Below, in pieces: positions 44,527 to 55,346 of a DNA stretch of 64,000 nt. The first letter of the stretch is position 1. Every line of letters starts with the position of its first letter. The stretch spans positions 6,787-70,786 of the forward strand of contig JAKUCV010001762.1 in NCBI GenBank assembly GCA_028386065.3, in the 5' to 3' direction. This stretch comes from Turnera subulata. Lineage: Eukaryota; Streptophyta; Magnoliopsida; Malpighiales; Passifloraceae. The position numbers and the translations under genes are program-made. Under the pieces are notes generated by a model that made no database searches, was not told the origin of the DNA, and was given only the letters and a program-made list of their open reading frames with translations.

Positions 44527-44533
44527 TTTTATA
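44527..44533 (-). promoter_or_regulatory. TATA box for antisense ORF B
   Basis: TTTTATA on the plus strand, TATAAAA on the minus strand, 110 bases before the ORF B ATG. Confidence 0.45.
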
Positions 44534-44577
44534 GAAAAATGTTTACCTGTTTTTCAAGTATAGACCCCACCTGTTCC

Positions 44578-44800
44578 CGAAAATAAAAAAAGAAAAGAAG
44601 AGAAGAAAAAAAAAAAGAAAGAAAAGAAGAAGAAGGAAAAAGAAAAGAAAAGAAGAAGGAAAAAAAAAAGTAAAAGAAAAGAAAAAGGAAAGAGAAAAAA
44701 AAACAGGAAAAAACAGGTAAAAAAAAGGATAGAGAAAAAAAAAGAAGGCAAGAAAAAAGAAACAGAAAAAGAAAAATAAAATAAAAATAAAATATTTTTC
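44578..44800 (+). repeat. Purine tract (GAA/AAAG-rich)
   Basis: About 220 bases almost entirely A and G on the plus strand. Phe/Ser-rich open frames on the other strand are by-products of this composition. Confidence 0.8.
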
Positions 44801-45530
44801 GGAGATAGGAAAAGTAGATTCTTTTCACAAAACTCCAAACCGTTTTCACTCTTCGAGGTGTTGCTTTTTGAAAATTTTGTCGTTGCCTCATTTATTGCTT
44901 CAACACTTTATATGTTTTTTTTTTTTGGCTACAAACACAAGTGTTTTTCAGCCCCTTTCCATCTCACAATTTTTTTTCGCCCTGGCTATCTTGGCGTTTC
45001 TTTTTATGACTTTTTCTTGCATCTTTTGTCACATGCATCCGTGACCGTTGTGGCTAGATTGATGGGACCATACCTCGGGTAGAGTGCATGTGCGACAAGG
45101 ATACACCTGTTTGGACATCGTGGAGGGATACGATGTCTGGAAGACGTTTTTGGCTTGTGGACAGGTGGATATCGTTTCTTTTGAGGGACACTGGTTGTTC
45201 TCGTGATCATCGCCTTGCGAGTTAACTGATGTCTTTTTCACGAGGGAAATCGACGTCACCGTTAGCTGTGCATGTTACGTTTCTCGGGATCGAGGATGTT
45301 TACCACCGATATGAGCGTTGATCATGAAAATATGTTTTTGTTTTAACTTCTTTATATTTTGGTTTTATTAAACGAGTTTTGTTTTTAGCTTCTTTATATT
45401 TGATTTTATATCCTTATTGTTGATTTTTGTTCTGCTTTGAGATGTTTTGTTTTTCTGTTTAACATGAGATTTCGTAATATAAGAGTTTTGATTTAAAAAG
45501 AAAGCTTGTTTTATTTATTTCATAACGTTT
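44801..45530. other. LARD interior between the antisense ORFs
   Basis: No supported gene on either strand. GC-richer in 45040-45300 with short open stretches but no recognisable domain; T-rich after 45330. Confidence 0.5.
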
Positions 45531-45929
45531 TTACAACGGAGAAGAAGTACTCTGAGGAGTTACTTGCTTCTCAAGGTCTTTTACAAGTTTTTGGATATTT
45601 TTCATGTGAGGGAAGAGTTCCGCACATGCCTGTTCTATCTGCATCACCGTCGAGCTGACCTTCCTCAGTGAGACGTTCAGCTGCGATAGTGTCTGCAGTG
45701 GAGTGCTGCTTTCAGCCGTTGCCTTGCCCTTCCTATCCTCAGCTTTCTTGTTGGCACGCTTCTTTCGCTGTCTTGGGGAGACCACCATATCTTCCTTCAG
45801 ACTGATGGTGTTTGTCTTGAACCGCTTCTTGGGAGGTTCTTCATCGGTGCTTGTCAGGAAAGCAGTACCACCGATATAGCTGTTATCCTCGGAGTCTGAG
45901 GTGGTTCTTGTTCTCAGTGGAGAGTCCAT
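45531..45929 (-). CDS. LARD antisense ORF A
   Basis: 132 codons on the minus strand from ATG 45929. The N-terminus is Ser/Thr-acidic (TTSDSEDNSYIGG), the middle strongly basic (VSPRQRKKRANKKAEDRKGK), like a nuclear-localisation signal. Residues ~80-125 form a predicted-looking amphipathic coiled coil (LSQLNVSLRKVSSTVMQIEQ, LFPHMKNIQKLVKDLEKQV). I do not recognise a family. A TATAAAA box on the minus strand lies 35 bases upstream of the ATG. The next gene in the same direction is ORF B. Confidence 0.5.
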   Translation of the reverse strand: MDSPLRTRTTSDSEDNSYIGGTAFLTSTDEEPPKKRFKTNTISLKEDMVVSPRQRKKRANKKAEDRKGKATAESSTPLQTLSQLNVSLRKVSSTVMQIEQACAELFPHMKNIQKLVKDLEKQVTPQSTSSPL

Positions 45930-45963
45930 GACTGTCTGTGAGTTTGCCAGTCATGATGTTCGG

Positions 45964-45970
45964 TTTTATA
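45964..45970 (-). promoter_or_regulatory. TATA box for antisense ORF A
   Basis: TTTTATA on the plus strand (minus: TATAAAA), 35 bases before the ATG at 45929. An earlier minus-strand ATG in another frame lies between. Confidence 0.45.
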
Positions 45971-46095
45971 GAGGATGAGATGTCGCTTAAGGGTATAAGC
46001 GGTATCTCGCGTTGAGTTTGGACACCTGGTAGAGTGTACCAAAAGCTTATCGTGGTAGGACCCACGGATAAGACGGAATTTTGAGGACGAAATTC

Positions 46096-46113
46096 CTTTT
46101 AAGGTGGGTAGAT
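46096..46113 (+). promoter_or_regulatory. LARD polypurine tract
   Basis: CTTTTAAGGTGGGTAGAT directly before the 3' LTR TGTAACA, preceded by GAGGACGAAATTCC. This is the usual 3' junction of Tekay/Del gypsy elements. Confidence 0.75.
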
Positions 46114-46602
46114 TGTAACAGCCCGGGTAAAAATTTGGTATTTTTACCGGGACTGTGAAAGTCGTTATACAGTGATTTACCGAATGAATTAATCTTGGGT
46201 AATTAATTCAAGGTAAATCGAGCGTCGTTTTTCGAAACCGAGTCTTTTCCCGCGCTCGAGATTTTTCCGTGGATTTTTCAGACCTAAGTTGGTATTTTCC
46301 GGGTCCCAGAATCCTCAGAAAAATTACACCGGAAAATAACTAAGAGGGTATGCAGTTATTTTCTGGTTCGGTCTGGACTCGCCCCATATGCAGCCAAACC
46401 TGCATAATTGAGGCAACTATGCAGGCGGCTGACACACGGCTATAAAGGAGGCGGAGGAGAAGAGAAAAAGAGAAGAAGAAAAGAGGAAGAAAGGAGAGAA
46501 AAAAGAGGGGAAAAGAAAAAAAAAGAAAGAAAAAAAAAAGAGAGAAAAAGAAAAAAATACCGGTGAACAGTGCGTCACCATTCTCAACCTCTCGGTTACT
46601 AT
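46114..46602 (+). repeat. LARD 3' LTR, left part
   Basis: Matches 32055-32540 closely, up to the insertion of the copia solo LTR after CTCGGTTACTAT. Confidence 0.88.
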
Positions 46603-46660
46603 TGTTAGAACTCATGGTTCATTACAGGTTTTGATAATTGACAAACGGAGTTCATTACAG

Positions 46661-47000
46661 GTTTTGATAATTGACAAACCAGCACAAGATCATGTCAAAG
46701 AAGAAGCAAAAAGAAATGAAGTCAAACCAATCCTCAAGCACAAGATACCATTCAAGAGCAAAGGATCAAAATGAATGAGCACAAGATTGAAGAGCCAAGA
46801 AAGAAGAGTTAGATCCATAAATTGTACAAGGTTTTGATAATTGACAAACCAGCACAAGATCATGTCAAAGAAGAAGCAAAAAGAAATGAAGTCAAACCAA
46901 TCCTCAAGCACAAGATACCATTCAAGAGCAAAGGATCAAAATGAATGAGCACAAGATTGAAGAGCCAAGAAAGAAGAGTTAGATCCATAAATTGTACAAG
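46661..47000. repeat. Perfect 170-bp tandem duplication
   Basis: Units 46661-46830 and 46831-47000 look identical by eye, each from GTTTTGATAATTGACAAACC to ATTGTACAAG. A 33-base step upstream (46618, 46651) repeats TTCATTACAGGTTTTGATAA. The Copia-3 LTR at 55076 has one copy. Confidence 0.9.
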
Positions 47001-47103
47001 GTATAACACTCAACTCTTCTAGGACATTGGCTCAAAATAAGATGAATTTTGCTCATGCATAACATAACATATTTCCAAGCATAAAAATGTTTTTCGAGCC
47101 ATG

Positions 47104-47136
47104 AACATCGATGTTGTGGATTTAAACATCGATGTT
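47104..47136. repeat. Two AACATCGATGTT palindromes next to the gap
   Basis: Exact copies at 47104-47115 and 47125-47136, 21 bases apart, as in the Copia-3 LTR. The Ns begin directly after the second. Confidence 0.9.
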
Positions 47137-48129
47137 NNNNNNNNNNNNNNNNNNNNNNNNNNNNNNNNNNNNNNNNNNNNNNNNNNNNNNNNNNNNNNNN
47201 NNNNNNNNNNNNNNNNNNNNNNNNNNNNNNNNNNNNNNNNNNNNNNNNNNNNNNNNNNNNNNNNNNNNNNNNNNNNNNNNNNNNNNNNNNNNNNNNNNNN
47301 NNNNNNNNNNNNNNNNNNNNNNNNNNNNNNNNNNNNNNNNNNNNNNNNNNNNNNNNNNNNNNNNNNNNNNNNNNNNNNNNNNNNNNNNNNNNNNNNNNNN
47401 NNNNNNNNNNNNNNNNNNNNNNNNNNNNNNNNNNNNNNNNNNNNNNNNNNNNNNNNNNNNNNNNNNNNNNNNNNNNNNNNNNNNNNNNNNNNNNNNNNNN
47501 NNNNNNNNNNNNNNNNNNNNNNNNNNNNNNNNNNNNNNNNNNNNNNNNNNNNNNNNNNNNNNNNNNNNNNNNNNNNNNNNNNNNNNNNNNNNNNNNNNNN
47601 NNNNNNNNNNNNNNNNNNNNNNNNNNNNNNNNNNNNNNNNNNNNNNNNNNNNNNNNNNNNNNNNNNNNNNNNNNNNNNNNNNNNNNNNNNNNNNNNNNNN
47701 NNNNNNNNNNNNNNNNNNNNNNNNNNNNNNNNNNNNNNNNNNNNNNNNNNNNNNNNNNNNNNNNNNNNNNNNNNNNNNNNNNNNNNNNNNNNNNNNNNNN
47801 NNNNNNNNNNNNNNNNNNNNNNNNNNNNNNNNNNNNNNNNNNNNNNNNNNNNNNNNNNNNNNNNNNNNNNNNNNNNNNNNNNNNNNNNNNNNNNNNNNNN
47901 NNNNNNNNNNNNNNNNNNNNNNNNNNNNNNNNNNNNNNNNNNNNNNNNNNNNNNNNNNNNNNNNNNNNNNNNNNNNNNNNNNNNNNNNNNNNNNNNNNNN
48001 NNNNNNNNNNNNNNNNNNNNNNNNNNNNNNNNNNNNNNNNNNNNNNNNNNNNNNNNNNNNNNNNNNNNNNNNNNNNNNNNNNNNNNNNNNNNNNNNNNNN
48101 NNNNNNNNNNNNNNNNNNNNNNNNNNNNN
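47137..48129. other. Assembly gap (993 N)
   Basis: Run of N. It lies where the Copia-3 LTR should carry its palindrome array. Confidence 1.
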
Positions 48130-48341
48130 AAGCACCCGTAAGCTTAACATAGATAGTGAAATCTTCAAGTGAGACTTGAAGGGCTGGATTAGCCACACTA
48201 GTAGAGTGTGTGTGAACCAGGATAAATTGCTTGTCCTTCATTCTTTCAATTCCGCATTTAATTCCTGCTTATTTCGTTTTTATTCGATTATCGCTATTCA
48301 CCCCCCCTCTAGCTTAAGTCTATTGTTCCTAACAACTGTAC

Positions 48342-48644
48342 ATGGGGAGGAGTTCCGCGCCGCCGTTCGCTACACCGCCGCCACCAGCCTCTTCTCCGTG
48401 CCGTCGCGACCTCAACCCTGTCGCCCCCGAGCTCTTCCGTCGCCGGAAAAGCCGCGACGCGCCGTTGACCCGCGAGCGGACCCGCGGATCTATCTTCTCC
48501 GCGCCTGCCGCCTCTTGCCGACGACGCAGCGCCGCCCTTCCACCGCCAGAGGAGTCGCCTCAGCCTCGCCGACCCTGCGCTAGCCTTCCCTCTCGTTGTC
48601 GCGCCGCCGCCGCCGCCGTTCCCAAGGTGAGAACCCGATTCATC
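48342..48644 (+). other. GC-rich ORF-bearing block in the LARD 3' LTR
   Basis: About 300 GC-rich bases in an AT-rich LTR, open for 101 codons from ATG 48342 (Pro/Ala/Arg-rich, low complexity). Near 48629 CCCAAG|GTGAGA resembles a splice donor. The 5' LTR copy has the ATG at 32550 but a stop after 33 codons and a deletion. It may be a captured host 5' exon or simply a GC-rich transcribed leader. Confidence 0.4.
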
Positions 48645-49678
48645 TAGGCGGGTCGCGCTTTCCCTGGGTTCTGGGTTGCCAGGTTGGTCCTTTTAAAATA
48701 TATATATATATATTTATATATATATATATAATTATTCTGGTATTTAATTTTCAAAAAATATATATATTCACATTGAGAAAATTATGATCAATTTAATTCT
48801 GGTATTTTGAGAAAAATATAAATACATATATACATTGATAAATAATTATGTTATGTTTTGGAAAAACTATTATTAATTGGAAAAAAATATATACCATGAA
48901 AATACTTTCTGGAAATTTATATATATGTTATTTTCCCTGGAAAATTATGGTAACTGATTGTCTTTGGAAAAATATATATGGTATACATAATTTATACTTC
49001 CAAAAAAAAAGAGAGAATTATGTTGATATTATTATGGTTTGGAAATGTATTTTACCTTTGGAAAATATATATATGTATAGTTATAAATTCGTATTTATTT
49101 TCAGAAAATAAGTTTGTATGACTAATTTTTCTGGAAATATGGTTTCCTAAAGATAATAATATTTGGTAATTATATTTTGGCAATTAATATATTTTATGGA
49201 ATAATTTTGGGAAAATACATATATATGACATAATCTCCAGCAAAATTATGTTGTTTATTATTTTAGAAAAAGTATATTATTTTATGAAATATTATGATTT
49301 GATAGCTTTGGAAATATATTTTTGTAACCTTATATACATACGAGATATTTTCGGAAAAGGTTTAATTATAATAATAGGATAACTTCATGATAATATATAT
49401 ATATATAATCGAGATGTTTTACCGATGAGTTTAATTTACAATTTATAGCATCATAGCATACCGATTATGTGTATTTATGTGAGCATGTTGTTTTGTTGTA
49501 TAAGTTTTGATATCGGACAGTTTCCAGAGGAGCCCGACTTTGGACTAGTCATTGTCTTCAGAGTTGAGTAATCGGCTAAGGTGAGGATGGGTTTCCTTCG
49601 ATATGTGCCTATATTACTCAGTTGTTGTGTTTGATGATTGTTGCACTGTTGATTGTTGCATTTGGTATGGTTTGATTC

Positions 49679-50064
49679 GGGATGTTTATCCCAGTGCCTT
49701 GATTTGATTTTGGGATGTTTATCCCCGTACATTGAGTTTTGGGATGTTTATCCCTGTGTCTTTTTGGTATAAAGAATAATGGATTAAATAATAAAATGTG
49801 ATAAGGATGTCGATCCTTGGTTTTGGATTGGGATTTCTATCCCGGTGTTTTGGTTAGGGATGATGATCCCTGGGATTTGGATTTTGGATAATGATGATAT
49901 AATTGTCACGTGGTAAGTAGCGGTACGACTCGATGGTTTAAGACTGTTTTGTGGTGGCCATGTTCTGGGTTACTTGTGATAAGCATGTCTATGCTTGGGA
50001 TGTCTATCCCGTTGATATATTTGGGATGTCTATCCCTTGGTTACTATTTTGGGATGTCGATCCC
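49679..50064 (+). repeat. LARD 3' LTR hairpin array (10 hairpins)
   Basis: Stem-loops at 49679, 49712, 49741, 49804 (AGGAT/ATCCT), 49830, 49857, 49981 (AAGCAT/ATGCTT), 49997, 50023 and 50051. Same order as in the 5' LTR. Confidence 0.85.
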
Positions 50065-50718
50065 TGGGCTCTCTTGGTTTTGATCTGGCACCTGAAATAT
50101 GTTGAGAACCAGGTCTGACCCCTAGCTTATCCGTGACGGGGCCCGGAAAGATAAAATTGGAAATTGGATTTTTGTTTTAAGTCTTTTTGGTCTTGCACCA
50201 GTTTTGGTCAAGTCTTTTGGTTTGGTGTGTTTGGCTGTTATGCCTGTTTTTGACCTTGAGTAATTTATAGTGTTGCATATTGATTGTCTATTCATGGTTG
50301 GTGGGCACTTCGGACTCACTCCTCACCTGCGGGCTTTCATCCCGTAGGTTGAGTTATTTGTGGTTTAGGTATGATGCATTCCAGACTGGCTTCGGCGTTA
50401 TCCCTCGGACAGGACTCGGATCCATTAGTTTGCATCTGTGTCGCATACAGTGTCTTTGTGAGTTTTAAAAGTCTTCCGCTGTGCTGTATATTGTTATTGT
50501 TGGGGCTTGGGCCGGTTGTGATGTTATTGATGTTCCTAAGTTTGGATGACGGTTTTTATGTTGGGCCGAAGGGTCGGATTTCTGATGTTTATATTTTGGG
50601 CTATTGAGCCAGAGTTTCTGTTGTATACACTGTATGCTGGGCTTTGTTTGGTCGGGTCATTACAGTTCCGACACGTGTTTACTATATATGGTAAATACGG
50701 GTCGGGCGTTTCATTGTG

Positions 50719-51119
50719 TCTTATGAAAATTTTTTTAAAATTAGCCACAAAATCTCTTTGGGAAAAGAAAAGATGTTAATAAAAAGGAGAAACAAAAAAA
50801 TCATTAACAAAGGAACCAAAGAAAATATTTTATAGAATTTTATGAGATTTTGAATAATATAAATTTGTTATGAGAAAATATGAAGGTTATAAACTTAAAA
50901 ATTTTTATATAAGTAAATTAAAAAATAATTTTTTTGGTACATACGTAATAAATAATTTGTTATAGAATATAATTATAGAAAAATATAAAATATTTGTAAA
51001 TTATAAGGTTCCAAGAAAACTAAAAGGATATAAAGAATTTATGTAAAATATTAGGACCAAAAAGATTATTAATTTTGTAAACCTACGTATATTTTATTTA
51101 TTAAGTTCAGAAATTGAGG

Positions 51120-51158
<39 letters not shown>

Positions 51159-51784
51159 ATTTCATAAATATATATATATTTATATGTATTAAATTTTTAC
51201 AATGTGTTCGGCCCAATTATGAAATCTTATTAGGTTCAAAAATCGGAATTAATAATAAATATACACAATCCAATGCATAAGAATTGGTCTTTGCATTGTT
51301 TCTATATAACAGAATCTTAAATCTACTTAATAAATTTGAGATATACTTATCAATGTATGTAATATATGTATTTTATTTATTAGGTTCAGAAATCGAAACT
51401 AATTATTAATATATATTAAATTTATACAATGTCGCTAGACAATTTACAAAACCTATTTAATAGGTTTGAAAAACCAAATCAATAACAAATATATACAACC
51501 CAATTCATATGATTTGGTCGTTACATTGACTTTATACCGTGGAATCATGAATGTACATATTAATTTTAGAAACCTACTTATTAATACATATATTTTATTT
51601 ATTAGGGTCGAAAATTATAATTAACTGTAAAATGTATAAGGTAAATTTATACAATGTTTCTGGACTATTTATAAAACCTACTTATTAAGTTTGAAACCAA
51701 AATCAATAATAAATATATATAATTCAATGCATTGGATTTGGCCTTTACATTATCCTTATACAATAAAAACCCAAATCTAAATAT
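50719..51784. other. AT-rich spacer with diverged tandem units
   Basis: No gene seen. Contains a TA run (51124-51158). Three diverged units begin with ATTTTATTTATTARG at about 51091, 51370 and 51591 and share 'aatcaataataaatatata', 'caatgcat' and 'ttggtctttacatt' parts. Confidence 0.6.
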
Positions 51785-53281
51785 TGCAGGCCCAAATAGG
51801 CTAAGAGGGGGGTGAATTAGCCTCTTTTTCGCTTAAGCTCTGATTTGGCACTAATGATGCCGAATCTGTCTTGAATCAGATTCTGCAGATTAAGAACACT
51901 AAGACACACACTAATGCACAATTAAGTGAGTAAGGTTAGAGAAATATGCACAACAGTTTAGAGTGGAGTGGTTCGCCACTAAGGACTACATCCACTACTC
52001 AAGGACTCCACTTTGAGATTTCTAACCTTCACTATATCTTGGCTTTTTCGGGTTCAACCACAACCTTTTATAAGCTTTTTCCTAGGCTAAGCTCAAACCT
52101 ATCACTCACCACAAGCCTCCCTGGTTTGTTGAATCCCACCTTAGCAAACTAATCCCAAGTTCCCACTAAGGTGTTTCTGATCTCACAGCAAGGAATCTCC
52201 ATTGACAATGTCAAGAAGATATACAATTAAGCTTAATACTCTAGCCTTTAAGATATCACTCAATTTAGACTCTTTTGGAGAACTGCAAGTAGTATTAGTT
52301 CAAAATTGCGTAATGGCAGCTCTAACTTGAGTTCTTCAGTCTCCCTTCAATTTATAGAGGCTGGGGGAAGTGGTAGCCTCATCATCCAATGGCTAGCTGT
52401 CACTTTCTGCTACCTCGAGAATTGGCATCATTGGCGCCAAAACGTTCATCACTTCAAATTCCAGAAAGTGGTCTGCACGTGCTGAGCCGCTGCCTATGTT
52501 TGATTCTCTTAGGTTGGACTGAATCAGAATGAGTCGTTGTGAGAGCTTTGCAGTCCTTTAAACAAACACCTGCATAACAGAGAGAAACAAACTTGCGGGT
52601 TTTGTGCTCATAGGAGCGCCTCCAACAGATGGCTCCAATGTACAAGAAAGTCAGCTAGAGCTTAGCAGACTCCTAGGTTTGAAGATCCTAGGAAGCTCAG
52701 ATTGGAATCTAACCGTTGTGAGACCTGCCCAGATTCTTAGTCTAATATTTTCTGAGTTAAACTAAGCTAGATAAAAAGTTTATAGAGCATGGGAGCGTCT
52801 ACAACAAGTAGCCTCAATCTTCCAGAAAGTCAGCACAGGCTGACTAGGTACCTATGTTTGAGGATCCCAAGTCGGGGCTAAATAGAGGTGAATCTTTGAA
52901 AGCTCTGCCCAGATCACTAAACAAACATATTATAGGTTTATTCAAGCTTAATTTCCGGTTCATAGGGTATTGGAGCATCTCCAACAAATGTCTCAAAGTT
53001 GTAAGAAAAACAATGTGGTCCATGACATGAAAGAGACATTAACCCATTAAAATAATACCCTTAGCACATGTACGAATCCCACTAACCTCAAACCTTATAA
53101 AATCTGATTTCATTATTTAATTCAAGGGTATGGGTGGTGGATTAAAATATTCATAAGCCTAGTTTGTCATTAATCAAAATCAATTAATCATATGGTTAGG
53201 TAATTAGGTTAATTCACTAATTAGCACTAATCAGCTAATTAATTAATCACTAATGCACATGCTAATTACCTTAACCCAACA
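51785..53281 (-). repeat. Sirevirus-like 3' LTR, antisense
   Basis: Minus-strand start TGTTGGGTTAAGG at 53281; plus-strand start TGCAGGCCC at 51785. Related to the Copia-1 LTR at 6176-7399. Inner end is certain, outer end less so. Confidence 0.7.
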
Positions 53282-53847
53282 TTCTCCCCATTTTTGATGA
53301 TGACAAACTTATATAAAAAACACAAGCATATGAGGGTTTAAAACCGATTTAATGTTTAAGCTCCCCCTCAACCTATGACTATCTATGCTCCCCTATCTTA
53401 AAGATTTTTCCAAATTAAGCACGAATCATCGAGGAACAGAAAAAGGTTAGAGTAATAATCGATATCAATAAGCGTAAGCATCCACAATATAAGCATGCAT
53501 TGATATCGAAATCATCAACCAATTATTGTGTGTTTTTCTCACACACCACTTTTCTCCCCCTTTTGGCATCACCAAAAAAAAGGTACAAGGGAGGAAAAGA
53601 TCATAACCCTGCATAGAGATCAAGGAATATACCGCAAGATAATAGAACATCATAGATATAAAGCATAAAGAAGTTAAAACAGAAATCCAGACAATCTGGC
53701 ATCAGCAGTGCCAGAACGGATCACAAAGCATAATATCCAGAAATAACCGAACTAGAACATAAACAGAATTAAAATGTGATGCAGGCAAGTCTAAAAAAGA
53801 GAATGCATGAACCTAAACTAGGGCATCAGATCTAAAGGAAGGTCACT
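53282..53847 (-). other. Non-coding region with purine tracts
   Basis: Between the extra ORF and the LTR. Holds the primary polypurine tract next to the LTR and a second purine stretch (minus: AAAAGGGGGAGAAAAG, ~53550-53565). No gene seen. Confidence 0.6.
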
Positions 53848-55075
53848 CAGTGGTCTCATCATCATTAGCAGCTTGATCGGTGGAAGAATCAGAGGCAGAA
53901 AACCTATTCGGGTTTGGAGCAAATCACTTCACCAACAACTCCAACAGTATCTTCTGCATCTCCATGATTTTCACAACCATCCCCTTGACCTCCAGAAGAA
54001 CATCCCTAACATCCTTAACCTCATCCTTCAAAGCCTCAATTCTAGCATCCTTGGAAGAACTCGGCTGTGTCACATAAAACATCCCCTGTTTGTTTTTCCT
54101 AAGATGCATTCAAGAGAGAGTGGATGTACCCATAGCTTCTGATCTAATTGGAAGATGTGCATTTGTTGGCACCACATTCTCCTTCTTAGCAATAAGGGTG
54201 ATTAAGTGCCCATATGCCCTTCTCGAGTACTCTCTCATGTGGTGGAAGATGGTATATGCATAATAAACCGGGCTATTTGTCAACAAACACCCAAGCAGCC
54301 ACATGTCGTATGTCTTCAAGTTATTCAAATGTCCATGTCGAGGAACGAGGATGCGGGTGATGAAGTACAGAAGGACTCGGTGATTTGGAGACAGATCATC
54401 ATACTTCCCGTACTTACTTGCCTTTCCAAAGAGGAGCTTTCTTTGCTCAGCAGCGCTAGGTGTGTTGGGAATAGGAGTGGTAACCCCTAAGGCAGTGTTG
54501 TAGTACTTCACCCTAGCTGCTTTCCCTTTAGGAAGATTCAGTAAAACTCGAATGGAATCAGGAGTGACATAGACAGATTGTCCGCAGATCAAGCTATAAA
54601 CTCCAACAACAAGACCATCTTCATCTACCTTAGGGATCATGTTGGAGTAGAAATCCTCGACCAACTTCTCATATGTAGGCACATTGATAAGGGCTAAGTC
54701 CATCAATTTGAACCTCTCAACAATTTGCAACAGCCCTGATCCTCTCACATCATCAAAGTACACAATGGTACTTTTGAGAAATTTGAAACCAGTACCTATG
54801 ATTCCTGGTGCATCTTTGATCCCTGCATTCTTTGATGAACCAGCAGTAGTGTGGCGAGATTTTCTGTGCTTTTTAGTCACATTCCCTTGCTTACTGAGAT
54901 GAACAATCGGTGGATCCTCATCCTCTTCATCTTCGGCTTCATTCTCCTCTTCATCCTCTTCATCATCTTGAGGTTCAGAAGTGGGAATTCCATCATCATC
55001 AGCTTGAGTATCAACAGGTGGAATCTCTTCTCTGCCCTCATCTGAGCTATCCTCTGAAGAATCAGCCTCATAAAC
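53848..55075 (-). pseudogene. Sirevirus-like extra ORF (env-position), broken
   Basis: Minus-strand frame running from the Copia-3 border at 55075. It begins with a strongly acidic stretch (DDEEDEEENEAEDEEDEDPP), then a basic patch (KKHRKSRHTT). The central region 54110-54880 (FKFLKSTIVYFDDVRGSGLL, GVYSLICGQSVYVTPDSIRV, HRVLLYFITRILVPRHGHL) is in the style of plant 'putative transposon protein' domains. TGA at 54110 interrupts it; the same frame goes on with a coiled coil (ARIEALKDEVKDVRDVLLEV), another stop at ~53921, and a Ser/Asp-rich end. No signal peptide or clear membrane segment. Its true start is beyond the insertion. Confidence 0.6.
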
Positions 55076-55346
55076 TGTTAGAACTCATGCCTCCTTGTCT
55101 CATTTCAGGGTTTTGATATTGACAAACCAACCATGACTCAATTGATGACAACTCTTGGAGCAAAAAGAAATCAATCAAAAGGCAAAGAACACAAGCATTG
55201 AAGTAACAAGCAAGAAGACTTAGGAACTCAAATTGTACAAGGGAAAAACACTCAATTCCTCTAAGACATTGGCTCAAAACAAAATCAATTTTACACATAC
55301 ATCAAATAGCATTCTTTCAAGCATCAAAAAAATCTTTTGAGTATTG

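Larger units (their letters stand above)
46603..48334 (+). mobile_element. Copia-3 family solo LTR with assembly gap
   Basis: Starts TGTTAGAACTCATGG, ends GTTCCTAACA, like the Copia-3 LTR at 55076-60915. Flanks ACTAT (46598-46602) and ACTGT (48335-48339) fit a target duplication with one change. No internal coding part is visible, but 993 bases are unresolved, so a larger insertion cannot be excluded. Confidence 0.75.
32055..50713 (+). mobile_element. Large non-autonomous LTR element (LARD-like, Tekay-type LTRs)
   Basis: Bounded by the target duplication TTGTG (32050-32054 and 50714-50718). Both LTRs start TGTAACA and end GGGCGTTTCA; without nested insertions each is about 2.5-2.9 kb. The interior (43491-46113) is 2.6 kb, has a primer binding site and a polypurine tract but no sense gag or pol, and carries two antisense ORFs. 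The GAGGACGAAATT...AAGGTGGGTAGAT 3' end and the LTR start are those of Tekay/Del chromoviruses, so it is probably a derivative mobilised by one. Nested insertions: K1/K2 (33684-42576) and a copia solo LTR (46603-48334). Confidence 0.85.
48335..50713 (+). repeat. LARD 3' LTR, right part
   Basis: Continues from ACTGTACATGGGGAGG to GGGCGTTTCA at 50713. Includes the GC-rich block at 48342-48650, a TA run near 48698-48731 and the full set of ten hairpins. Confidence 0.88.
51785..55075 (-). mobile_element. Sirevirus-like copia, antisense 3' part
   Basis: On the minus strand: an extra ORF downstream of pol (cut at 55075), a non-coding stretch with purine motifs, the polypurine tract AAAATGGGGAGAA (53282-53294) and a ~1.5-kb LTR (53281 to 51785). 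The extra ORF between pol and LTR and repeated purine tracts are Sirevirus features. Gag and pol should lie right of the window, beyond inserted Copia-3. Confidence 0.78.

Noticed and set aside
44529..44891. Minus-strand Phe/Leu/Ser-rich frames that look like membrane proteins
   Set aside because: Complement of the GAA-rich tract at 44578-44800. The same applies at 32281-32591 and 46340-46615.
46979..48241. Long open frames on both strands across 47-48 kb
   Set aside because: They consist mostly of the 993 N of the assembly gap.
54110..54880. Envelope glycoprotein of a Sirevirus-like element
   Set aside because: Position fits, but no signal peptide, membrane anchor or glycoprotein pattern is visible; called an extra ORF of unknown role.
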